A DNA stretch of 64,000 bases from assembly GCF_000959445.1 (NCBI RefSeq), contig NZ_CP009631.1, forward strand, positions 248,001-312,000, given 5' to 3'. The notes below the pieces were generated by a model. The model had not been told where the DNA came from and did not search any database. It saw only the letters and a list, made by a program, of their open reading frames with translations. Position 1 is the first letter of the stretch. The number at the start of each line of letters is the position of its first letter. Below, one piece after another: positions 25,077 through 38,092 of this stretch. The stretch is from Burkholderia vietnamiensis LMG 10929 (GTDB taxonomy: Bacteria > Pseudomonadota > Gammaproteobacteria > Burkholderiales > Burkholderiaceae). Both the position numbers and the translations under genes were made by a program.

Positions 25077-26363
25077 GTGGACCAAATTCCCTTATGGGCG
25101 CAAATCGGCGCCGTCTTCCTGCTTCTCCTCTGTTCCAGCTTCTTTTCCATTTCCGAGACCGCGATGATGGCGCTCAACCGCCATCGGCTGAAGCATCTCG
25201 CCAGCCAGGGCGCGCTCGGCGCGAAAACCACGCAAGGCCTGCTGACGCGCACCGATCTGCTGCTCAGCGTGATCCTGATCGGCAACAACCTGTTCAACAC
25301 GATCATCCCGGTGCTCACGACGTCGCTCGCGCTGCACACGTTCGGCCGTAACAACCTCGCGCTGTCGATCGCGACCGGGATCGTCGCGTTCCTGATCATC
25401 GTGTTCGCGGAAATCGCGCCGAAAATCGTCGGCGCGACCTTTCCCGAGCGCATCGCGCTGCCGGCGAGCCTCGTGATCGCGCCGTTGATGCGCGTGTTCA
25501 AGCCGGTCGTGTGGTTCGTCAACGCGCTCGCCAACGGCGTGCTGTGGGTGCTGCGCATCAACACGAAGAGCGGCCGCGACCAGCGCATGTCGGCCGACGA
25601 ACTGCGCGCGATCGTGCTCGAATCGAGCAGCTTCATGCCGACCAAGCACCGCAGCATCCTGCTGAACCTGTTCGACCTCGAGAACATCACGGTGGACGAC
25701 GTGATGGTGCCGCGGCGGCAGATCGAGTCGCTGAACTTCTACGCGCCGTTCGACGAAGTCCTGCATCAGATCGAGACCTGCTATCACAACCGTCTCGTCG
25801 TGTATGAAGGCGACATCGACAAGGTGCTCGGCGTGCTGCACGTGCGCAAGACGCTGACGGCGCTGCACAACCAGGACTTCGACCGCGAAATGCTGCGCAC
25901 GCTGCTCGCCGAGCCTTACTACGTGCCGTCCGGCACGCCGGTCGTCCAGCAGCTCCAGTACTTCCAGGAAAGCCGGCAACGCACCGCGCTGGTCGTCAAC
26001 GAGTACGGCGAACTCGAAGGGCTCGTGACGCCCGAGGACATCATCGAGGAGCTGATCGGCGAATTCACGACGTCGATGCCGCGCGGCGAACGCGCGGGTG
26101 GCTGGAACGAGAGCGGCGAATGCATCGTCGCCGCCAGCATGCCGCTGCGCGAACTGAACCGCTGGCTGCATCTGCAACTGCCGACCGACGGGCCGAAGAC
26201 GCTCAACGGGCTGATTCTCGAGATCCTCGAGGAGATTCCGGAAGGCGACGTATGCGTGAAAATCGGCGGCGTGATGCTCGAGGTGATGCGCAGCGACGAT
26301 CAGGCCGTGCGCACCGTCAAACTGTTCAAGCCGCGCGTCACGCGCGCCCGCGCGGTGCGCTAG
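25077..26363 (+). CDS. CNNM/CBS-domain transporter of the HlyC/CorC family
   Basis: The 428-residue inner-membrane protein has an N-terminal CNNM (DUF21) domain with four helices (about 1-185, including FFSISETAMMALNRHRL), two CBS domains (about 205-325, starting VDDVMVPRRQIESL) and a C-terminal CorC_HlyC domain (about 345-425). Such proteins are linked to magnesium or cobalt efflux and, by name only, to haemolysin. The GTG at 25077 gives VDQIPLWAQIG and keeps the first helix whole. No ribosome site is visible, which is odd, but the next in-frame ATGs would cut into the membrane domain. Confidence 0.88.
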   Translation: MDQIPLWAQIGAVFLLLLCSSFFSISETAMMALNRHRLKHLASQGALGAKTTQGLLTRTDLLLSVILIGNNLFNTIIPVLTTSLALHTFGRNNLALSIATGIVAFLIIVFAEIAPKIVGATFPERIALPASLVIAPLMRVFKPVVWFVNALANGVLWVLRINTKSGRDQRMSADELRAIVLESSSFMPTKHRSILLNLFDLENITVDDVMVPRRQIESLNFYAPFDEVLHQIETCYHNRLVVYEGDIDKVLGVLHVRKTLTALHNQDFDREMLRTLLAEPYYVPSGTPVVQQLQYFQESRQRTALVVNEYGELEGLVTPEDIIEELIGEFTTSMPRGERAGGWNESGECIVAASMPLRELNRWLHLQLPTDGPKTLNGLILEILEEIPEGDVCVKIGGVMLEVMRSDDQAVRTVKLFKPRVTRARAVR

Positions 26364-26445
26364 CCGAACGGCCTACTGTCGGCGCCGCTCGCGATACGCG
26401 ACCATTTCCCGGTCACGATCAACAGGCGGCCCAGCGCCGGCTCAC

Positions 26446-27723
26446 ATGCAATCGCCCCCTCCCGCGGCGCCGCTGCACATGCAGCGGCCGCCGCTCTCCT
26501 CCGCCGCGTCGTCGGCCGCGCCGCCGCGCTCGCTCGATGCCGCGCAGCTCGACGACTCCCCCGCGGTACGGCTGCTCACCGATACGCTGCATGCCGCGCG
26601 CGTACGCGACGCGTCCGACATCCACGTCGAACCGTTCGAAACGGGCTGGCGCATCCGGCTGCGCATCGACGGCGTGCTGCACGAGCACCTGCGCCCGCCG
26701 GTTCATCTGCGCGACGCGGTCGTCACGCGGATCAAGGTGCTCGCCCGGATGGACATCGCCGAGCGGCGGCTTCCGCAAGACGGCCGGCTGCGCATTGCGA
26801 TCGACGCCGGCAAGCGCGGCGACTACCGGGTCAGCTCGTTGCCCACGCTGTTCGGCGAGAAGCTCGTGCTGCGCCGCCTCGAGACGCTGCCGCCCGACCT
26901 CACGCTCGCGCGCCTCGGTTTCGACGCGCGTCAGGCCGCGGCGATGGAGGCCGCGATACGTGCGCCGCACGGCCTCGTGCTCGTGACCGGGCCGACCGGC
27001 AGCGGCAAGACGCTGTCGCTCTATTGCGCGCTGCAGATGCTCGATCGGGACGCGCACAACGTCTGCACGGTCGAGGATCCGGCCGAGATCCAGCTCGACG
27101 GCATCAACCAGGTCGGCGTCGCGGAAAAGGCCGGCCTCACCTTCGCCACCGCACTGCGTGCGCTGCTGCGACAGGATCCGGACGTCATCATGGTCGGCGA
27201 GATTCGCGATGCGGAGACGGCCGACGTCGCGCTGAAGGCCGCGCAGACGGGCCACCTCGTGCTGTCGACCCTGCATACGAACGACGCCCCGGCAGCGGTC
27301 GCACGGCTGCTCGACATCGGCGTCGCGCCGTACAACCTTGCGGCCGCGTTGCGCCTCGTGACCGCGCAGCGCCTCGTCCGGCGCCTGTGCACCGCGTGCC
27401 GCGTGCGTTCCGATGCACCGGCAAGCGTGCTGCGCGAAGCCGGTTGCGATGCCGCCGCGCTGGCGTCCGGCTGGCGGCCGTTCGTCGCGCGCGGTTGTGC
27501 CGCCTGCCACGGCATCGGCTATCGAGGGCGGATCGGTCTGCATCAGACGATGCCGGTGTCGGCCGAGATGGCGGAGCGCATCGTCGCGCGCGCAAGCGTC
27601 GGTGCGCTGGCGCAATGCGCCGCGGCCGAAGGCGTGCGCAACCTGCGCGACGCGGCGCTCGCGCACGTTCGCGACGGCACGACGAGTATCGCGGAAGCGC
27701 TTGCCGCGACGCCGGACGCATGA
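26446..27723 (+). CDS. pilB: Type IV pilus assembly ATPase PilB (short form)
   Basis: This 425-residue hexameric secretion ATPase powers pilus extension. It has Walker A GPTGSGKT (182-189), Asp box TVEDPAEIQ, Walker B DVIMVGEIRD, His box TGHLVLSTLHTNDA, and a zinc tetracysteine built from CTACR and CAACHG. The usual N-terminal T2SSE_N domain of PilB (about 150 residues) is missing; after a Pro/Ala-rich leader it starts directly at the N2 domain, ASDIHVEPFE. Its stop overlaps the pilC start by four bases. Confidence 0.9.
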   Translation: MQSPPPAAPLHMQRPPLSSAASSAAPPRSLDAAQLDDSPAVRLLTDTLHAARVRDASDIHVEPFETGWRIRLRIDGVLHEHLRPPVHLRDAVVTRIKVLARMDIAERRLPQDGRLRIAIDAGKRGDYRVSSLPTLFGEKLVLRRLETLPPDLTLARLGFDARQAAAMEAAIRAPHGLVLVTGPTGSGKTLSLYCALQMLDRDAHNVCTVEDPAEIQLDGINQVGVAEKAGLTFATALRALLRQDPDVIMVGEIRDAETADVALKAAQTGHLVLSTLHTNDAPAAVARLLDIGVAPYNLAAALRLVTAQRLVRRLCTACRVRSDAPASVLREAGCDAAALASGWRPFVARGCAACHGIGYRGRIGLHQTMPVSAEMAERIVARASVGALAQCAAAEGVRNLRDAALAHVRDGTTSIAEALAATPDA

Positions 27724-28934
27724 CCGCGATGCGCGCGCCCCGTCAGGAAACCCGGTTCGCATGGCGCGGCCGTCGTCGCGACGGCAGCGCGTGCCGCGGC
27801 CACGTCATCGCGTTCGACGCGGCCGCCGCGCGTGCCGCGCTCGCGCGGGACGGTATCGCGGTGCTCGCGCTCGACGCGCGCGGCGCCGCGCGGCCGCCCG
27901 CCGCCGGCACACGCGACGTGACGCGCTTCACGCGTCAGCTCGCGAGCTTGCTGCAAGCCGGGCTGCCGCTCGCACCGTCGCTCGAGATGCTCGCGCGCAT
28001 CCGCACGCGTGACGGGATGCCGCGCATCGCTGCGGGTCTCGCGCGCGAGATCGTCGGCGGGCAGCGTCTGGCCGTCGCCCTCGGGCGCTATCCGTCGCAG
28101 TTCGGCACGCTGTATCGGCAGCTGATCGAAGTCGGCGAGGCATCAGGCGCGCTCGGCACCGTGCTCACCCGCGTCGCCGAGCACCGCGAGCGCGCCGACG
28201 CACAGTGGCGCAAGGCACGCGCCGCCCTCACGTACCCGGTCGCCGTCATCGCGTTCGCGCTCGCGATCTCGGCGGCGTTGATGGTGTGGGTCGTCCCGAC
28301 CTTCCGGCAGATCTTCGACGGCTTCGGCGCCGCACTGCCCGCACCGACCCGCGCGCTGCTCGCCGTTTCGTCCGCGACCTCGGCCTGGGGCGGCACGTTC
28401 GTCGCCGTTGCGACCGCGCTGGCGCTCGCTGCGCGCCACGCGCTGCGGCGCTCGCCACAACTGCGCTACACGGTCGCGCAGCGGATGTTGAACGCGCCAG
28501 TCGTCGGCAGTGCGCTCGCGCGGTTCGCGGCCGCGCGCTGGTGTCGCTCGCTCGCGACGCTGCTCGGCGCCGGCGTGCCGCTCGCCGACGCATTCGCGAC
28601 GCTCGAACGCGCGTCCGGCCATCCGGTGTTCGAGCGCGCCACCGAGCAGATCGCGGCCCGCGTGCTGCGCGGCGTACGGCTCGCCGATGCGATGCACGCG
28701 GCCGGGTGCTTTCCGGACGACGTCGTGCAGCCCATCGCCGTCGCCGAGGAAACCGGCGCGCTCGACACGATGCTGGCCGATATTGCGTCGCTCTGCGAGC
28801 GTCAGCTCGACGCGCGCCTCGATGCGCTCGCGGCGCTCGGCGAACCGTTGATCGTGATCGTGCTGGGCGCACTCGTCGGCGCGCTCGTGATCGCGATGTA
28901 TCTGCCCATCCTTCAGCTCGGCAACGTGGTGTAG
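27720..28934 (+). CDS. pilC: Type IV pilus inner-membrane platform protein PilC
   Basis: The 404-residue protein has two T2SSF/GspF domains: the first about 65-190 (TRQLASLLQAGLPLAPSLEM), the second about 265-395 (RSLATLLGAGVPLADAF). Three membrane helices are visible: YPVAVIAFALAISAALMVWV, a second near 215-235, and a C-terminal one. It forms the platform that PilB turns during pilus assembly. The ATG at 27720 sits in an ATGA overlap with pilB, implying translational coupling. Confidence 0.92.
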   Translation: MTAMRAPRQETRFAWRGRRRDGSACRGHVIAFDAAAARAALARDGIAVLALDARGAARPPAAGTRDVTRFTRQLASLLQAGLPLAPSLEMLARIRTRDGMPRIAAGLAREIVGGQRLAVALGRYPSQFGTLYRQLIEVGEASGALGTVLTRVAEHRERADAQWRKARAALTYPVAVIAFALAISAALMVWVVPTFRQIFDGFGAALPAPTRALLAVSSATSAWGGTFVAVATALALAARHALRRSPQLRYTVAQRMLNAPVVGSALARFAAARWCRSLATLLGAGVPLADAFATLERASGHPVFERATEQIAARVLRGVRLADAMHAAGCFPDDVVQPIAVAEETGALDTMLADIASLCERQLDARLDALAALGEPLIVIVLGALVGALVIAMYLPILQLGNVV

Positions 28935-28973
28935 CATCGCATCCGATTCCGTCGCCTACCGAACCCTGACCCG

Positions 28974-29885
28974 ATGACGCGCGCGCCCATGTTCCCCGTT
29001 CCCGATTCGCCCGCCGGCACGTTGCTCGCGCTGGCGCTGCTGCCGCCCGCGGTGCAGTATGCGTTCGCCGTCGTGATCGGTCTGTGCGTCGGCAGCTTCA
29101 TCAACGTCGTCGCGCACCGGGTTCCGGTGATGATGCAGCGCGCGTGGCGCGCCGAAATCGCCGAAGCGACCGGCAACGCAGACGCGGCGCCCGACGACGG
29201 CTATCCGCAGCGCTACGATCTGTGGCGCCCGCGCAGCGCATGCCCGCACTGCGGCCACGTATTGCGCGCATGGGAAAATGTCCCGCTCCTCAGCTACGTG
29301 ATGTTGCGCGGGCGCTGTCGTCAGTGCGGTCACGCCATCGGCATCCGCTATCCGCTCGTCGAACTCGCCGGCGCCCTGCTCGCCGCCGGTTCGCTCGCAG
29401 CGTTCGGCCCGACCGGCGCAGCAATCGCCGCGTTCGGCCTATGCGCCGCGCTGCTCGCGATGAGCGCGATCGACATCCGGACCGGCTACCTGCCCGACTC
29501 GATGACGCTGCCGCTGCTGTGGGCAGGCCTCGCGTTGAACCTCGCGGGCATGTTCACGTCGCTGCAGTCGGCCGTGATCGGTGCGATGTCCGGATACCTG
29601 TTCCTGTGGTCGATCTACTGGCTGTTCAGATGGCTGCGCGGCATCGAAGGCATCGGCTTCGGCGATCTGAAGCTGCTCGCGGCGCTCGGTGCATGGATGG
29701 GCTGGGCCGCGCTGCCGCAGGTCGTGCTGTTCGCCGCGGTGACCGGCGCGATCGTCGGGCTGGTCGCGACGTGGCGCGGCCGCATGCGCTTTGAGGAGCC
29801 GATTCCGTTCGGTCCGTTCCTCGCGGCCGGCGGCGTCGCGACGCTGTTTTTCGGTACCCCTTTCTATTCGGCGCTCGGCGGCTGA
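28974..29885 (+). CDS. pilD: Type IV prepilin peptidase / N-methyltransferase PilD
   Basis: The 303-residue bifunctional membrane enzyme cleaves and N-methylates prepilins and pseudopilins. The cytoplasmic zinc tetracysteine C90/C93 (CPHC) and C115/C118 (CRQC) is present, as are the catalytic aspartates D167 (SAIDIRTGYLPD) and D231 (GFGDLKLL). About eight helices follow the family pattern. It is 39 bp after pilC. The start could be 28974 or the ATG at 28989; I use the first. No pilin genes are in the window. Confidence 0.93.
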   Translation: MTRAPMFPVPDSPAGTLLALALLPPAVQYAFAVVIGLCVGSFINVVAHRVPVMMQRAWRAEIAEATGNADAAPDDGYPQRYDLWRPRSACPHCGHVLRAWENVPLLSYVMLRGRCRQCGHAIGIRYPLVELAGALLAAGSLAAFGPTGAAIAAFGLCAALLAMSAIDIRTGYLPDSMTLPLLWAGLALNLAGMFTSLQSAVIGAMSGYLFLWSIYWLFRWLRGIEGIGFGDLKLLAALGAWMGWAALPQVVLFAAVTGAIVGLVATWRGRMRFEEPIPFGPFLAAGGVATLFFGTPFYSALGG

Positions 29886-29975
29886 CATGGTGCGACGCCC
29901 GTGTCCGCCTCGTTCGCGTTCGCTACGTCGCACGCAGCCGTCGCGCTTGATCGCGGCGGCGCGGCGGAGGCTCGT

Positions 29976-30584
29976 ATGTATGCAATAGGACTCACCGGCG
30001 GGATCGGCAGCGGCAAGACGACCGTCGCCGACCTGTTCGCCGCACGCGGCGCATCGCTGGTCGATACCGACCTGATCGCGCACCGCATCACCGCGCCGGC
30101 CGGTCTCGCGATGCCGGCGATCGAGCAGACGTTCGGGCCCGCGTTCGTCGCGGCCGACGGCTCGCTCGACCGCGCACGGATGCGCGCACTCATCTTCAGC
30201 GACGAAGACGCGCGCAGGCGGCTCGAAGCGATCACGCATCCGCTGATTCGCGCGGAGACGGAACGCGAGGCCCGCGACGCGCAGGGCCCGTACGTGATTT
30301 TCGTCGTGCCGCTGCTGGTCGAGTCGCGCAATTGGAAGGCGCGCTGCGATCGCGTGCTCGTCGTCGACTGCCCGGTCGACACCCAGATCGCGCGCGTGAT
30401 GCAGCGCAATGGCTTCACGCGCGAGCAGGTCGAGGCGATCATCGCGCGACAAGCGACGCGCGAAGCGCGCCTGGCCGCTGCCGACGACGTGATCGTCAAC
30501 GACGCGGCGACGCCCGACGCGCTGGCCGTGCAGGTCGATGCATTGCACCAACGCTACCTCGCATTCGCGGCTGCAAAACACTGA
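29976..30584 (+). CDS. coaE: Dephospho-CoA kinase CoaE
   Basis: The 202-residue enzyme phosphorylates dephospho-CoA, the last step of coenzyme A synthesis. The P-loop GGIGSGKTT is at residues 8-16, with DTDLIAH next (about 30-36) and VVPLLVES as the CoA-site strand. GGCGGAGG precedes the ATG at 29976. It follows pilD as in Pseudomonas, where pilB-pilC-pilD-coaE is a standard block. Confidence 0.95.
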   Translation: MYAIGLTGGIGSGKTTVADLFAARGASLVDTDLIAHRITAPAGLAMPAIEQTFGPAFVAADGSLDRARMRALIFSDEDARRRLEAITHPLIRAETEREARDAQGPYVIFVVPLLVESRNWKARCDRVLVVDCPVDTQIARVMQRNGFTREQVEAIIARQATREARLAAADDVIVNDAATPDALAVQVDALHQRYLAFAAAKH

Positions 30585-30630
30585 ACGCGGCGCTCGCGCG
30601 CGATGGTGCACGAAATTGGCGCGTTGCTAG

Positions 30631-31449
<819 letters not shown>

Positions 31450-31477
31450 CGGCCGCGTGCCGGTTTTACGCTTTCGT

Positions 31478-31678
31478 ATGGTTACCGTTGTGAAATGCCC
31501 GTCGTGCGGCGCCGAAGTGCGCTGGACACACGAAAACAAGTTCCGACCGTTCTGTTCGGCCCGCTGCAAGCAGCTCGACCTCGGCGCATGGGCTGCGGAA
31601 AAGTATCGGATCGGCGGTTCGTCCGACGAAGGTCCGTCGTCCGAGGAAGACGGCGGCGACACGCGCCGCGACGTCTGA
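31478..31678 (+). CDS. yacG: DNA gyrase inhibitor YacG (zinc protein)
   Basis: The 66-residue protein has one zinc site built from CPSCG and CSARCK, followed by [13 protein letters not shown], the conserved helix, and an acidic tail. E. coli YacG binds GyrB and inhibits gyrase. The ATG at 31478 is 28 bp after zapD. A perfect 8-bp hairpin (GGCCCGCC 31710-31717 with GGCGGGCC 31727-31734) lies in the short gap to the convergent mutT, without a T tract. Confidence 0.93.
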   Translation: MVTVVKCPSCGAEVRWTHENKFRPFCSARCKQLDLGAWAAEKYRIGGSSDEGPSSEEDGGDTRRDV

Positions 31679-31743
31679 CTCCGAACGGCCGGCCAACCCC
31701 GGCCGATATGGCCCGCCTTTTCAGTCGGCGGGCCGCGACGGCG

Positions 31744-32202
31744 TCATTGCGACGCCGCTTCCTTCTCAAGCAATTCGAGCACCGGCAGCGCGGCGGGCAA
31801 CAGCGGCGCGACGTCGACCGGCAGCGGCTGCCACGCGAACGCCTGCCCTTCCTTGCCGTGCAGCTCGCCCGTCCAGCCCGTCACCTTGCAGAAATAGAGC
31901 CGCACGTACGCATGCGGATAATCGTGCTCGAGCGTGTGCCAGCGCTCGCTCGCCGTGACGACGATGCCGAGCTCCTCGTGCAGTTCGCGCGCGAGCGCCT
32001 CCTCGACGCTCTCGCCGGCCTCGAGCTTGCCGCCCGGGAACTCCCAGTAGCCTTCATAGGGCTTGCCCTGCAGCCGCTGCGCGAGCAGATAGCGGCAGCC
32101 GCCGGGCGTCCCGTCGGACTGCACCATCACGCCGACCGCGACTTCCGTCACCTTGCGGCCGTCGGGCGCGCGCCCGGCGTCCGTTGCATGCGCCGTGCTC
32201 AT
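31744..32202 (-). CDS. mutT: Nudix hydrolase, MutT-like 8-oxo-dGTP diphosphatase
   Basis: The 152-residue protein has the full Nudix box at residues 58-80 (GKLEAGESVEEALARELHEE core) and the preceding strand YWEFPGG that marks MutT. It would cleanse oxidised guanine nucleotides; other substrates cannot be excluded. The ATG at 32202 overlaps the stop of the upstream ATPase gene by four bases (ATGA), so the two are translationally coupled. Confidence 0.88.
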   Translation of the reverse strand: MSTAHATDAGRAPDGRKVTEVAVGVMVQSDGTPGGCRYLLAQRLQGKPYEGYWEFPGGKLEAGESVEEALARELHEELGIVVTASERWHTLEHDYPHAYVRLYFCKVTGWTGELHGKEGQAFAWQPLPVDVAPLLPAALPVLELLEKEAASQ

Positions 32203-33068
32203 GCTTGCTCCTTGCGGCCCGACCAGTCGCGCGCGAACTGCCACGCGACGCGCCCCGAACGCGAACCGCGCTCGAGCGCCCACACGAGCGCGTCGCCGCG
32301 CGCCGTGTCGATCTCGGTGTCCGCGCAACCGAAATGGCGCAGCCAGTGCGCGACGATGTCGAGGTAGTCGTCCTGCTTGAACGGGTAGAAGCTGACCCAC
32401 AGGCCGAAGCGCTCAGAAAGCGAGATCTTCTCCTCGACCACTTCGCCCGGGTGGATCTCGCCGTCCGGCAGGTGCTTGTACGACTCGTTGTCGCTCATGT
32501 ACTCGGGCAGTAGATGGCGGCGGTTGGAAGTCGCGTAGATCAGCACGTTGTCCGACTGCGCGGCGATCGAGCCGTCGAGCGCGACCTTCAGCGCCTTGTA
32601 CCCCGATTCGCCGTCCTCGAACGACAAGTCGTCGCAGAACACGATGAAGCGCTCCGGGCGCTGCGAGATCAGCTCGACGATGTCGCCGAGATCGTGCAGG
32701 TCGTCCTTGTCGACTTCGATCAGGCGCAGCCCGTCGTTCGCGTACGCGTTCAGGCACGCCTTGATCAGCGACGACTTGCCGGTGCCGCGCGCGCCGGTCA
32801 GCAGCACGTTGTTGGCCGGCTTGCGCTGCACGAACTGACGCGTATTTTGCTCGATCAGCCCTTTTTGCCGGTCGATGTTGTGAAGATCGTCGAGCGTGAT
32901 CGTCGACGCCGCCGGCACCGGCTGCAGATAGCCGCGCCCCTGGCGCTTGCGCCAGCGGAACGCGGTGGCCGCATTCCAGTCGACGTCCGCCGGCGCGGGC
33001 GGCAGCAGCCCCTCGAGGCGGCCGAGCAGCGCTTCCGCACGCGTCAGAAACTGTTCGAGCTTGTCCAT
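32199..33068 (-). CDS. DUF815-family AAA-type ATPase
   Basis: The 289-residue P-loop ATPase has Walker A GARGTGKS (92-99) and Walker B RFIVFCDDLSFED (about 140-152), with arginine-finger-like NRRHLLPEY. The first 50 residues form a helical N-terminus. DUF815 proteins are widespread in proteobacteria, usually between argJ and mutT, and their cellular role is not established. It is 19 bp downstream of argJ and overlaps mutT, so argJ-ATPase-mutT looks like one operon. Confidence 0.88.
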   Translation of the reverse strand: MDKLEQFLTRAEALLGRLEGLLPPAPADVDWNAATAFRWRKRQGRGYLQPVPAASTITLDDLHNIDRQKGLIEQNTRQFVQRKPANNVLLTGARGTGKSSLIKACLNAYANDGLRLIEVDKDDLHDLGDIVELISQRPERFIVFCDDLSFEDGESGYKALKVALDGSIAAQSDNVLIYATSNRRHLLPEYMSDNESYKHLPDGEIHPGEVVEEKISLSERFGLWVSFYPFKQDDYLDIVAHWLRHFGCADTEIDTARGDALVWALERGSRSGRVAWQFARDWSGRKEQA

Positions 33069-33087
33069 GTCGTTCGAGCGCCCGCGA

Positions 33088-34329
33088 TCAGGAGCGGTAG
33101 TCCGCGTTGATGCTCACGTAGTCGTGCGACAAATCGCACGTCCACACCGTCGCCTGCGCATCGCCGCGGCCAAGCAGCACGCGGATCGTGATTTCGCTCT
33201 GCTTCATCACGCGCTGACCATCTTCTTCCTGGTAGGCCGGGTTGCGGCCGCCGGCCTTGGCGACCAGCACGTCGTCGAGATAGAGGTCGATCTTGCCGAC
33301 GTCGAGATCGGCGACGCCCGCATAGCCGATCGCAGCCAGGATCCGGCCCAGATTGGGGTCGGACGCATAGAAGGCCGTCTTCACCAGCGGCGAATGGCCG
33401 ATCGCGTAGGCGATCTGGCGGCACTCGGAGACGCTCTTGCCGCCCTCGACCTGCACGGTCATGAATTTCGTCGCACCTTCGCCGTCGCGCACGATCAGCT
33501 GCGACAGCTGCTGCGCGACCTGCGTGACCGCGTCCCGCAGCGCCGCATAGGCCGGCGTATCGGTCGACGTGATCGCGGGCAGCTCGCTCTTGCCCGACGC
33601 GATCAGGATGAACGAGTCATTCGTCGACGTATCGCCGTCGATCGTGATGCAGTTGAACGAGCGGTCGGCGACTTCCTTCACGAGCGTGTCGAGCACCGGC
33701 TGTGCGACCTTCGCGTCGAAAGCGAGGAAGCCGAGCATCGTCGCCATGTTCGGCTTGATCATCCCGGCGCCCTTACTGATGCCGGTCAGCGTGACCGTGT
33801 GGCCGTCGATCGTCACCTGGCGCGACGCGGCCTTCGGCAGCGTGTCGGTCGTCATGATCGCCTGCGCGGCGTCGTACCAGTTCGCCGCGTTGCGGTTCGC
33901 GAGCGCGGCCGGCAGCCCTGCCTTCAGGCGGTCGATCGGCAGCGGCTCGAGAATCACGCCGGTCGAGAACGGCAGCACCTGCGCGGCGTCGAGGCCCGCG
34001 AGGCGCGCGAGCTCCGCGCAGGTTTCGCGGGTGTTCGCGAGGCCCGGCTCGCCGGTGCCCGCGTTCGCATTGCCGGTATTCACGACCAGCGCGCGGATGC
34101 CCGCGCCGCCCGCACGAACCTTCGCCAGATGCTCGCGGCACACGATCACCGGCGCGGCGCAGAAGCGGTTCTCGGTGAATACGCCGGCAACCGTCGCGCC
34201 TTCGTCGACGGAAATGACCAGCACGTCCTTGCGATTCGGCTTGCGGATGTTCGCTTCCGCCCAGCCGAGCGTGACGCCGGCGACGGGATGCAATTGGGCG
34301 GGATCGATCGACGGAAAATTGACAGCCAT
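33088..34329 (-). CDS. argJ: Bifunctional ornithine acetyltransferase / N-acetylglutamate synthase ArgJ
   Basis: The 413-residue enzyme makes N-acetylglutamate and ornithine in the cyclic arginine pathway. It is made as a precursor that cuts itself before T197 in [10 protein letters not shown], giving alpha and beta chains; the motif [11 protein letters not shown] precedes the cut. The N-terminal region [12 protein letters not shown] and C-terminal [15 protein letters not shown] are typical. ATG 34329 is used because the earlier in-frame extension has no family match. Confidence 0.95.
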   Translation of the reverse strand: MAVNFPSIDPAQLHPVAGVTLGWAEANIRKPNRKDVLVISVDEGATVAGVFTENRFCAAPVIVCREHLAKVRAGGAGIRALVVNTGNANAGTGEPGLANTRETCAELARLAGLDAAQVLPFSTGVILEPLPIDRLKAGLPAALANRNAANWYDAAQAIMTTDTLPKAASRQVTIDGHTVTLTGISKGAGMIKPNMATMLGFLAFDAKVAQPVLDTLVKEVADRSFNCITIDGDTSTNDSFILIASGKSELPAITSTDTPAYAALRDAVTQVAQQLSQLIVRDGEGATKFMTVQVEGGKSVSECRQIAYAIGHSPLVKTAFYASDPNLGRILAAIGYAGVADLDVGKIDLYLDDVLVAKAGGRNPAYQEEDGQRVMKQSEITIRVLLGRGDAQATVWTCDLSHDYVSINADYRS

Positions 34330-34472
34330 GGGGCACACCTGCCGGATGGAAAATGCCGGCACGCGCCGGCATCGATTGGAAGAACCGGCGGCCGCGGGAA
34401 CGGGCCGCCGCAACTCACATCACTGACTCGAAGCTGCGAACGATGCGGCACGCGCATGCGCGCCGCCGCCGA

Positions 34473-37265
<2,793 letters not shown>

Positions 37266-37534
37266 CGGATCGGATCCTGCGTCGCAGCACCGGCGCCCGG
37301 CACGCGTTGCGCGCCCTCGACGCCCGAGCCTCGGCGGCTTAGCGAATTAGTGGAATCAAACGAGGAATTTTAGCACGCGGGAAAGCACGCGCCGGTGTCG
37401 GCGCGGCACGCGCGCCGCGCGCGGCAACGGTTCCGGCGAGCCGCCGCGCGCGGCCGAAAGCCGCCCGTGCGTGCGCCGGCGCGGGTACAATCGGCGTCAA
37501 CCTCCGCGCGCGTGCGCGCCCGAAGAATGCCTCG

Positions 37535-38014
37535 ATGAACCGATTTTCCAAGCGTTTCGGCTCGCTCTCCACGTATCGCCCGCAACCCGTGTCCGAAGTG
37601 CTCAACCGCACCGACGCGTTCGCGGCGCTGCGTGCCGGCGTCGAACAGGTCGCGTCGCTGCAGCGCGACCTCACCGCGCTGCTGCCCGACTATCTCGCCA
37701 GTCATGTCGAACCGGGCTCGATCAAGGACGGTACGCTGACCCTTTTTGCCGCGCACAATGCGCTCGCCGCGCGGCTGCGTCAGGTCGAGCGCCGGCTGCT
37801 CGCCGATCTGCAAAAGCGCGGCTGGCCGGTGGACGCGCTGCGGGTGCGCGTGCGGCCGAAGGATGCGCCGGAACCGCCGCACGTGAAGCAGGCGCGGATG
37901 ACGTCGGTCGGCGTGGCGGCGCTGCGCGAGCTCGCCGACCATCTCGAACCGTCGCCGCTGCAGGCGGCGCTCGCGCGGATGGCCGCGCGCCACGGCCCGA
38001 AATCGCCGCGTTGA
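37535..38014 (+). CDS. DUF721 / DciA-like protein
   Basis: This 159-residue protein has a DUF721 domain over about residues 20-105, with the KH-like core LLPDYLASHVEPGSIKDGTL and AHNALAARLRQVERRLL. DciA of this family loads or escorts the replicative helicase DnaB in bacteria without DnaC. The family also includes less studied members, so the role is inferred. It lies next to secA as in many proteobacteria, transcribed away from it, and converges on lpxC across a shared terminator. Confidence 0.8.
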   Translation: MNRFSKRFGSLSTYRPQPVSEVLNRTDAFAALRAGVEQVASLQRDLTALLPDYLASHVEPGSIKDGTLTLFAAHNALAARLRQVERRLLADLQKRGWPVDALRVRVRPKDAPEPPHVKQARMTSVGVAALRELADHLEPSPLQAALARMAARHGPKSPR

Positions 38015-38041
38015 AGCGCGCCGCCGCGGCGCGTGCCGACA

Positions 38042-38073
38042 ATGAAAAAGCGACCCGAAGGTCGCTTTTTCAT
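38042..38073. terminator. Bidirectional terminator between the DciA-like gene and lpxC
   Basis: A perfect 14-bp stem, ATGAAAAAGCGACC with GGTCGCTTTTTCAT and loop CGAA, gives T tracts on both strands. It lies between converging genes. Confidence 0.9.
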
Positions 38074-38092
38074 CGCGCGTGCCTGCCGCCGA

